The translations under genes were made by a program, and so were the position numbers. Shown piece after piece: positions 55,101 to 64,000 of a stretch of DNA of 64,000 nt; the first letter of the stretch is position 1, and the number at the start of each line of letters is the position of its first letter. Location: positions 3,000,260-3,064,259 of the forward strand of contig JANPWX010000480.1 in the NCBI GenBank assembly GCA_024734555.1, written 5' to 3'. The notes beneath the pieces were generated by a model. The model ran no database searches, was not told the DNA's origin, and worked only from the letters and a program-made list of their open reading frames with translations. This stretch comes from Trochalopteron elliotii (lineage: Eukaryota > Chordata > Aves > Passeriformes > Leiothrichidae).

Positions 55101-58100
55101 AGTGCTGGGTTTTCCTCTGCAGGCTTTTTCCTACTCCACACATTTGTCATCTGAAGAGGAAATCTGAGGAGCACAAAGGCCTTCCCTTTAACAGAGGCTA
55201 AGAGTTTTGAAGTCAATTATATTTTTCTACAATTATATGATATATTTTATAAAATTGTATGTTTTATATATTCTATATAGTCTATATTCTATATTTTATA
55301 TTCTATATTTTGTTTCTCTCTGCCTTTCTCTTGCTCTCTTCCATCCATTTCTTCTTTTCAGTTTTCCTTGTCCTTCTTTTCTCTCCTCTCCCCAGCTGAT
55401 GATTGATTTATTGTTCTCTAATACATTGTTTCTCCTCCACCCCTGCCTGGGAAGAGAGGCTATTCAGTCAACTTGCTTCTGGGTCCTGAAGAAGCCACAT
55501 TTCCAGTGAAGGGGTTGTTTCTTACAGGCTGGGCAGTAGGATGAATAACACTTCTTTTTCCACAGATTTGTATGAAAAGAAATCAAAGTTGTTGCTGTAG
55601 AAGAGGAAAAGCTCAGCAATCAAACTGAAGGCAGGGCATGGAATATTACACAAACTGACCATTGAGACTCTCAGATGTGGCTTTCCTTCCACACTCAGAG
55701 AAGTTCACAATGTGATGGCTGTTTCAAATCATAAAAATTCAGTACTAAAATCCTCCTTTTTCTTTTTTTTTTTTCCCTGGTGTGTATTCAGAGCAAGTTC
55801 AGCAAGTTGCTCTGAATTTACCCAGCTATAGAAGACAGCTGATTTCATTTGAGCTGTACAAGAGGCAATCTTATTTTGCTTTCCCTTGGATTATGGTAAG
55901 CATGTCAATCAAAGCCCAGGGCCAGTCCATACAACACAGCTGTGCCAGGTAAGAAATGCCTGGCATTTCAAACTGTCAAAATGCTCATTTCTTCTGCCTC
56001 ACTCTTAACCAGCCCTGACCACTGAAGGAAGGCTTAAGCATTTTAGGCTTGTATTTACATTAAGCTGGAAGTCATAAGTCACAATCCTGACAACACCCAA
56101 AATGACAGCAATTAGTATTTCTCAAAAATAGTGCTGTTTTTCTTCTTCATTGACTGATACATCAATCAACAGACTGATGCACAAAATGATAAAATAGGCC
56201 TCTAATAAGAAAAGGAAAATCCATTATTCTTGTTTTTTAAATGCCCTGAAGAAGGGCTGGCTATTGCTGTAAAATCTGTGGAATTATTCTTGCTCTTTCA
56301 GCTTGCCAAACCAAGCTTTTATCCCTTTACATTCAGGTCTGTAGAGTAACTTGCCAAAATAACCTCTTGGCACCACTGAGGTGAGGATCCACACTGTACT
56401 GCTCATGTAACCTCCCTCCTCATAGAACCATTCATCCCAGAAAGATTTTGACTGGGAACTTATTCTTTTAACGATTTTAGCTGCTTTTTAAAATACTGCC
56501 TGGCTAAGTTGCAGGAAATGAACATGCTATAGTGTGCCATGACAATTGTGGAGAGTGTAAAGAAACATTTAAATAGGAATTACAGCTAGAAATGAAGGCA
56601 CATAAGGAAAATTCGAATTATGGGATTTTCCTTCCAAATCTTAAGGGCAAAGAGATTTGTTTGGCCCTTTTCTTGGTTGTAGCTGGGCAAGGGAAAGAAA
56701 TGCTGAGTGTCATATGATCTTAATTATACACTGTGGGTGCCAGCAACTTTCAGGGTATGTGTGGATTCTTGACTGAGGCTCAGTGTGTGAACTCTGTCAC
56801 TAGAGGAGTATGTCACACACAGAGCTGGGATAGGAGCCATCATTCACAATTCAAACAAACCCCAAGCCCTTCAGAGATTGAGCAGAAATATTCAGTTAAC
56901 CATAAAAACTGTGTCACGATTCTCCATACCCCCCATGCCCCTTGGGAACAGAAATACTGCAGGCTGCAAAGTCAGGCCCTTCTTGTGAGGATTTTTGACT
57001 GGACTGGAACCATCAGCTATTCAAACCATTGTACAAAATCCTGCTCTTTTGCAATTCTCAGCAGTTTTTTTTTTTTTTTCTAGAAAGGAGCACTGTAATT
57101 CTAGGCTATAGATGCAAGTCCACAATCTCCCTCCAAAACTTCCCCCTTGATTTCTTGGGTCTCTTGGCAGAGGGAGACTTTGGACACAACAGAGTCTGGA
57201 GGTTCTTGCCTTGCCATGGGCTGGAGCAGAGAAAAGGGGCAAGTGCTCAGCACAGGATGCTGATTTTTACAGCTGCAGCAAAAGTGCCTGTTCCCTGTCA
57301 AGTTTCAACAAGAAAATCTGCTTGAAAGAGATGATGTTGGGAAGATTTCATTTCTGTAAATATCTGGTCTTTGTGTGTTGACTGAAGGACTGGGCTGCAA
57401 GACTTTGCCTTGAGGAGTGTAAGCCCCTCAGTGGCTTTGGCAACAACCCTTGAGCATGAGGGATGGTGGAGCTGCCTCCATGCTCCCACCCAACCCTCCT
57501 GTGCTGCAGTGGGATCACAGGCAGGCTGCACCCCCACCCAGGGGACACACCTCAGCTTGGTCTCCCAAAGGGAATCTGGTTGTGAGGAGCAGGAAATTGT
57601 CCTTCATGTTCCCTCTGGAGGTGAAGTTAGACTGCTTCATGTTCCTACCTGAGCTGTGTCTGGCATGAGGAGGGCATGTTGGGCTGTTCTTGTGCTCCTG
57701 TGGGATTGCACCCTTAATGTTCCTGTGGCCACCCCTGAGATGGCAAAATTACTGCTGGCATGAACAGCAGCAAAACCTTTGCTGAAGATATATATACTGA
57801 AGATCCAGACCAGAGTGAAAATCATCTCTACACATGGTTGCTCACACTGTGGGCTCATTGTGCTGTTTTCAGGGGGAGAAAGTCTGCTGTGGAAATCCAT
57901 CCTGTCCTAGCAGTTTAGAAGAATTGGAGGGAACATACTTACTTACCTAAAAGAACAAATGTGAACGTATGGAGATATCCTTTTTTTTCCCTTAACCTTA
58001 AGAAGTACCAGCAAGGATTTTGATGTTTGTAAATTGTAATTTTCTTAGAGCAAAGCCTTATGGAAAAGTCGAGCTTTTTTTAATGAAAGACGTGATGGAA

Positions 58101-60789
58101 ACTATTACAGCTCTGATCCTCACTATTGCCTGAAAACAGAGATAGCAACAGAAGAGGAAAGTAAGCATTAAAGGTCAGGTATGAGCCACAGGAAAAATGT
58201 TGTGGCCTCATCAGAGTTTTCTTTGGCTTCCTGAGGTTCCTCCCTGCCCTTCCAGGCAAGACAATCCTTCCTTCATTGGCTCCTGCATGGCTGTGTCCTC
58301 TGATGGCTGAACAAACTCTTCTCAGCTGTAATCAAACATGAGAATGGCAACTTTGCTTGTGAGGATCACATCTGGCCAACCACTGTCTTCTTTGTCTGTC
58401 CTGCTTGCCCTAACTCTTGACTTGGAGGGGGAGAGTTTAGCATTTCAGTGTATGAAATGCCAGCTGGGATCAAATCAATAGCATTGATTTCATCTTGTGT
58501 CTCCAAAGAGTTGGGATTTTTCCTTTCAATTTTTTTTTCCCTCTAGCTCTATTCTTTGAGAAGAAGAGTGAAACAAAGGCATTGAGTGCTGACAGTGGTC
58601 CTCAGGCACAGGGGCCAGAGCCAGAGCTGCAAAGCCCTCCATGAGTTTGAGCAGCTTTACTCTTGCTGGACTAAATCAGCTTTGGATGTAGGAACCTGAT
58701 TTTCACTTTCAGGCTTGGTTTGGTTCACTGTGAGCCCTGACAGGACAAAATGCCCTTTGCTTGGTGGGTCCTGCAGCCAGCCCAGGGCCAGATCCTCAGC
58801 TGGTGTAGGTGACCTCAAACCTTAGAGACTCCAGCCAGGTTACAGTTACTGACATTTTTTTCTCTATGTTTTCTGACAGATTATAGCCATTCCTGCATGG
58901 GCTGTTAAAGGCAGTCACTGGTGACTTTTTGTGGCCAGAGCAAACCCTCAGCAGCAGCAGTACAGGAGGCTGTTGGTGCAGCCCCTTGCAGGAGCAGGCA
59001 GCAAAGCTGGGAAGAGGGTCTGCACCCCTTGCTGCTCTGCTCCCTGCTTCTCAGGGCAGCATGGACATGTAAATCCTGCTGTGGAGCAGTTGCAGTTTAT
59101 CCTGTTAAGGCCTGTGGAGTGGTTATGGATGCTAAAGTCATGCCAAGGTCTTCCTATGGACCCATTTGTTCGTGAAATATCAGAGGGCAGAGGAGGACAA
59201 TTCCTAGTGAGGCAACTAGAGTAAAATATAAATGGAAAGATGCAAACTTGATAATCCAAATGAGTTTACTTTTTATACAACAGATGTTGTTTGACCCAGG
59301 AGAAAGAATAATATTATAGAATCTGAGGGGAAAAAATAAAGTCATCTAAAAATAAAACACAAATAGCAGCTGCTTGAATTGTATTTCTAATATATCAGTG
59401 TTGACAGCTCTCTCTTTCCTCCAGTTGACCCAGGAATCTTATAGAAGTGGCTGGTAAAGAAGAGATGAGGGGGAACATGAGCAGAGGTGATGGAGAGGCA
59501 GAGTTGATACTGATTAGTGTCAGTGTGTGTCCTGGGCAGGACCAGGCTGAGTGAGGGGATGTGGATGGTGTCACTGCCCAGCCCCTGAGGGTCTCAGGGT
59601 CAGAGGTTTTGCTGCAGTGTGTGACACTTCTGCACTTGTGAATATCACTGGAATGGGGTACAAGAAAGAATACTAAAATAAATAAAGTCGTCCAAAATTA
59701 TGTTGCTGCTGAATCCCCACTTGGAGTGAGGTTTATGAGTTGTATTAAATTGGTGTCCTGTGTGTATCTATACCAGATGAGGAGCTGAATTTGTGTAAGG
59801 GTGGTGGGTGAGGTTGCTGGGATGTAAATACAAGGCAAGTTTCTCCCTCTGTAGGCTCAGACAGTGGGAAAAATACGACCTAGAAAAAAGGAAGCAAAGA
59901 TCCTGACTTTACAGTCCAGCAGCCAGTGGTTTTGGACTGGCAAGCTGAGGCTGTTCAGCCAGGACTGTGTGCCCAGGTCTGATTTGCAGCGAGTGGTAAA
60001 CACCTCTCCTTTAACAAGCATTCTCTGACAGGGGCTTGAGTTGAATGCGGGAAAAAATCCTGCATTCCTTCATTGTTTGTGAAACAGTTGGGCTGGGACT
60101 GGCACAGTGGGGCTGTGAGAAACCCTGACTGTGCTTTCCTTTGTGTGTGAGGAGCTGTGCCTGGGGCTGTGTGGCGCTGGGAGCCCGGGCAGGCACGGTG
60201 CCGCTCCCGCTGTCCCGTCCGCACCGCGCGCTACAGCAAATAACACATTTTTATTTTTATACAAATGCGCATAACTTCATCCATTTCTTGTGGCTGCTCT
60301 GACAGGAAAAGGAAATTTATGACGCACATCACCCATTTATTTGGCACAGGCAGTGTTTATTGCTGAGGGAGGCATTCTCATGGAATTGATTGCACAATTT
60401 CCTCTTGGTGTACTGTTTTCAAGTAATATCCCAAGACCTCGGTGTACTAAGATACAGAGGCACTTCTTTAAGGCCCACAGAATACTACAGCAGAGGAACA
60501 AAAAGAAGCCATGTAGTGGAAAATAAAATGGAAAAATACAATTTTAATTACACTGTAAATCTGTGCCTCTCTCCACTCCGCTGGGAGTGTCTGTGAAAAC
60601 ACCCATTCCCAATAGGTTAAATTTCTAGGTTTCTCCACAGAACTAAGAACAGCTTTGAATTTTACCACAGTTCCATTTTCACAGGTGTGAAAGGTGGGGG
60701 GGGGTTTGTCCAGGGTTAGTTGTGGTTCATGCTTCAGGCATGTCTGGATTATGGACATGTGGTGGGGACAGAAATTCTGCACTTTGGAA
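55101..60789. other. Intergenic, no gene found
   Basis: It includes an A/T-rich TATATTCTATATT-type stretch at 55219-55312 and T-runs near 55764-55776 and 57066-57080. No coding exon, RNA gene or well-formed transposon is recognised. Confidence 0.6.
55219..55312. repeat. A/T-rich irregular repeat (TATATTCTATATT-like)
   Basis: Repeated TTCTATAT and TATATTTTATA words on the + strand, with almost no G or C for about 90 bp. Confidence 0.85.
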
Positions 60790-61020
60790 GAAGAGAAAGG
60801 TATATGCTTGGTGTGATGGCTTGCTGAAAGGGTGGGGTTGTTGCCTGTCCCAACAGGCAAAAAGGGGTTAAAACTATTAATGTCACAAAAGGCAGGATGA
60901 GAGGGGTTGTTGCCTTGATTTAAAGAACTGTGCGACAATATATAAACACCGTGAGTGGCACACAGTATAGAAAAAAGAGAGAGAAACATCTGTCCTGGAA
61001 GAGGACTCTTGGCTTTGTTT
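60790..61020 (+). mobile_element. Possible LTR-like or promoter-like segment
   Basis: A G-rich direct repeat (GGGGTTGTTGCCT at about 60835 and 60904) precedes a good TATA box (TATAAA, 60941-60946). This is followed by GTGAGTGGCACACAGTATAG and a purine tract. The arrangement resembles an avian retroviral U3-R, but I cannot identify the TG...CA ends or a target duplication. Confidence 0.25.
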
Positions 61021-63452
61021 GTTCCTTTTTTCTTTTAAAATTAATTAAAAAAAATATTTAATTTGCCCATGCACAATCATTTGCACCAAATCTTTGGTAT
61101 AATAGTTGTCTCATTTGCATGTGGAAAGGCATGGAGCTGGATGCTTGCACACAAAAATGTGCCAGGTGATGACAGCGGTTACAGGCAATCATGGGCTGAA
61201 GGTTGCAACCAGAAAATTCAGAGTTCTTTTGTTCAAAGATGACTCAAAATGCAGGGAGAGAAGAATGGTGGTGTGTAACATCAGTTATGGACAATAGATT
61301 CTGCTCCCTTCCACTCTGTGGGGAATGTCAGTGACAACCCCACACGTGTCTGCATGCTGCAGGTACACGTCTGCTTCGGAAAGAGGTGTCTGATGAATAA
61401 CCTTTTTTCTTTCCTGATTCCTGGTGAATGTCTCCTCACCTGCTTCACTCTTCTGTTTTTCTGAAGGGGAGTTTGACAACCAGCACAGCTTAAATTTTAT
61501 AATTTCACTTCTCTGGTGTCTCCCTTGGTTTCTGCTAACTTCACAATTTTTCTTTCAGGCTCCAGATGAAAGCAATCTCCTCCTAAGCTTCTGTTCTCAC
61601 ACTTCTGAAGGCAGCTTCCTCTTCTCAGCCTCCTGATGCTCCTCCTCAGGGCTCGAAGCTGGGGACCAGCCTGAGCCCCCAGCTGCCTCTTCTGCAGCTC
61701 TGGGGTGTTCAGCTGTGTCCTGGGTTGCAGTGGGTGTTTGTTAGCACAGAGGAGGAGGGCTCACTGGTAATGGCCTTTTGTATGTGCTGACCTCTGAACC
61801 AGAAACAACATTCAGACCTCAGAGGAGACTGGTTATTAATCAAATCAGGGATCAACTGTGACTCAACCTTCAGATGCCCAGCTGAGGTTGTGTTGTCCAT
61901 GGCTGATTAAAAAGAGGAAAATATATTTAGCTATGTACAGCTGTATCTCCCTCTCTGAGAGGACAAGGCACCATGGATAAACATATTTATATTTGTTAGA
62001 TGTGCAAATTGTGGCTCCTTTGAAAACCTCACAGTTTATCAGGAAGGCTCAGGAAGCACAGAGCTGTTTATTGATGCTACAGGACTTCCTGGGACTGTGC
62101 CATGGGACATCTCTGCTTGGAGTGTTTGACACAGGCCTGTCTGCAGGGGACAGTGCCCAGGCACTGCCATCTGCACTGAAAGACTAAAGGTGGCTCCCAG
62201 CAGTCCTCTGCAGGAGATAATTTCCTCCCTCAATTAGGTGACACTTTCTAGATGCTGCACTTCAGAAGCCTACCCTCTTCCCAAGCCCAGCTCTACAGTC
62301 AGGTAGTGGTGAACAGAACATACAAACTTTCTATTGCTAATATATTTCACAGTGCTGTGTGATATTAGCAAACTCCAAATAGCTGTCAGGACCTCAAGGT
62401 ATTCTGGAACATCCTTTGATGTTACAAAGTAATACATTTTCCATATTATTCCTTTGAACACATTATATATGCAAAGTCTAGCACTTCTTATGGGAGAGGT
62501 GGAATTATCATACAACAAGATATTTTTTCCTCTGGTTCTTTCATGGCTCATAACATATAAAATTTCTTCTTAAAATCCAGGCTAGGAACTCAAACTTAAT
62601 TTATACAGTATTGAAAACATTACAGGGCATAAATCAGTTCAATTTTTAAAGTTCCTGTATGATATTTTCAGAGCAGCCAAATTCCTTCATTCGCCTGGAC
62701 TCCTTCCAAAATTCTGCCAGCGCTCATGGAAATCTAAATAACTTTGGAGAAAAAGCAGGTTTTCTGTGGAGGCTCAGATTACCCTGTCACCCTTCCTCCA
62801 CTGCAGACAAACCTCTGATAAACATGGAGAATAGGGACAGGGAAATTACTTCATTACTTCATGTCCTTTTCAATTACAAACATCAAGGAGTCTGAGCCTC
62901 CTGCCAGCTCATGCCCCAGACCCTTGCAAATTTGTGGCTTTCAAAAGCCAACAGTTGCATTTCCTTTGCCAGCAGGGATAAGCGATGGAAAGTGAGCAGG
63001 GGAGCTCGCTTGAATTTTATTTCTGAGTGTTATTTAAAAAGTTTCAAATCTCAGCTCTGTTTATTTAAAGTAGGACTCCAGCTGAAATGTAAGCCTGTGA
63101 AGCAGAGAAGTGATCAAAACAGGACTGCACCTTCTTTTCTTTTCTGAGAATTAATCACTCAGCGGTGGTGTGTTACTGTAATCGTTCTGTGATCATTTAA
63201 CCTGGAAGCAGTATTTCCAGAGAGCTTTGGAATATTCTCCTGCTGGCATCTTCACATCTACTGTTTGTGCCCTTCACCTATTTTCACAGCACATGAGGTT
63301 AATGCATTGTTTTTCTACCATTTTTGCTTCGTGGTTTGATTTACACCTAAAGAAACAGGTGCATTTTCTCTGATGTAATTTTTCCATTATTGATAAACTA
63401 ACATTACAAAACCAAGGCGGTTTAAGATCTTACTTAGAAACCCCATTATTTC
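61021..63452. other. Intergenic, no gene found
   Basis: Unique sequence, including an octamer motif ATTTGCAT at 61113-61120. No exon or transposon is recognised. Confidence 0.6.
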
Positions 63453-63550
63453 TAAAAAAAAAAAAAAACACAAAAAAAACCCAAACAAACAAACAAACAA
63501 ACAAACCCAACAAAAAAATCCCAAACAACCAACCAAAAAACAAGGAAAAC
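63453..63550. repeat. (CAAA)n / A-rich low-complexity tract
   Basis: An A-run at 63454-63468, then CAAACAAACAAACAAACAAA and AACCAACC words. This is the reverse-strand equivalent of the T/G-rich tracts at 36.1 and 39.0 kb. Confidence 0.92.
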
Positions 63551-64000
63551 CCAGTTTGAGAACATTGTGTTGCAGAGGTGGGGAAAATGTTACAGGGGTG
63601 AATCTGATTTCCTACTTCAAGCATAAATCTTACAGGCTCAGGTTTTTTTCTGCTAGGTTTTTAGGTCTGTGCTAAAAGTCACTGAAATAGAAGCCTGTGT
63701 TTGGATTAACCACCAGGGTCTGTGTATAGCTCTGGGAGGGTTTTCTGTGGTCCATTCTGCTCCTCTGGCAGATTCTGCAGTGTGGGTCACTGGGTACCTC
63801 AGCTGGCCAGATATCTGCACTGCATGGTACAGGACCCTTGTGATCATTGCTGTGATCAGGACCAGTGAAAAGGTTGTGGGGTTCTTCAGCACCTCACAAT
63901 TCAGGCTTTGCTTTGATAGGAATTCAAAACTCCAGACATTGTTGTGAAATGAACCTGAAGTGGGTATGGGTAGAGCAAAGAGCTGATGACATGGAAACCA
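63551..64000. other. Intergenic, no gene found
   Basis: Unique sequence to the window edge. A 92-codon open frame at 63669-63947 (+) and an overlapping - strand frame have no recognisable domain. Confidence 0.55.

Noticed and set aside
60468..60989. 173-codon open frame on the - strand
   Set aside because: No domain, and it runs antisense through the possible LTR-like promoter. Best explained by chance.
9111..64000. AFF2 3' exons on the - strand
   Set aside because: I looked for the conserved C-terminal block expected near the AFF2 stop and saw no match. The gene is probably beyond the right edge.

Overview
This is a vertebrate nuclear window, most likely from a bird. The signs are CR1 LINE 3' ends with the terminal ATTCTATG-type octamer, short introns, and an IDS gene that is highly similar to, but clearly diverged from, the human one. 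I lean towards a songbird, but the sequence alone does not prove the order. There are no operons, ribosome-binding sites, CRISPR arrays or other prokaryotic features.

The first 8.3 kb holds nearly all of one protein-coding gene, IDS (iduronate 2-sulfatase), on the + strand. Exons 2 to 9 are all present. Each internal exon has exactly the size of its human counterpart (137, 178, 89, 201, 171, 127 and 174 nt), and the terminal coding exon is 494 nt against 473 nt in human. Exon 1, which carries the signal peptide, lies upstream of the window. The catalytic core is intact. The notable divergence is in the last exon: a longer linker, carrying two extra cysteines and an extra N-glycosylation sequon, where the human precursor is cut into its 42 and 14 kDa chains. 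A solo retroviral LTR sits antisense in intron 2. Four AATAAA signals follow the stop codon between 8.35 and 9.11 kb.

From about 9.1 kb to 64 kb I find no protein-coding gene. This stretch is a gene desert with repeat fossils. They are four CR1-type 3' ends (14.1, 24.9 and 48.9 kb on +, 41.3 kb on -), a collinear CR1/L2-clade ORF2 fossil (53.9-55.1 kb), ancient MIR/L3-type tails (30.1, 39.9 and 43.1 kb, the first apparently nested), a possible LTR-like promoter (60.8 kb), and many A/T-rich microsatellites. There are also a few candidate regulatory sequences: a perfect palindromic RFX X-box at 45.1 kb, a TAATTA run at 37.0 kb, and an 11-bp perfect hairpin at 44.65 kb. An assembly gap of 399 N at 49.5-49.9 kb begins inside a GC-rich 21-23 bp minisatellite.

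In human the gene convergent to IDS is AFF2, on the opposite strand. I looked for its conserved C-terminal exons on the - strand and did not find them, so the desert is probably the IDS-AFF2 intergenic interval. No novel multi-gene system is visible. The observations most worth checking are the IDS linker insertion, the LTR in intron 2, the GC-rich gap and the X-box-containing AT-rich block.
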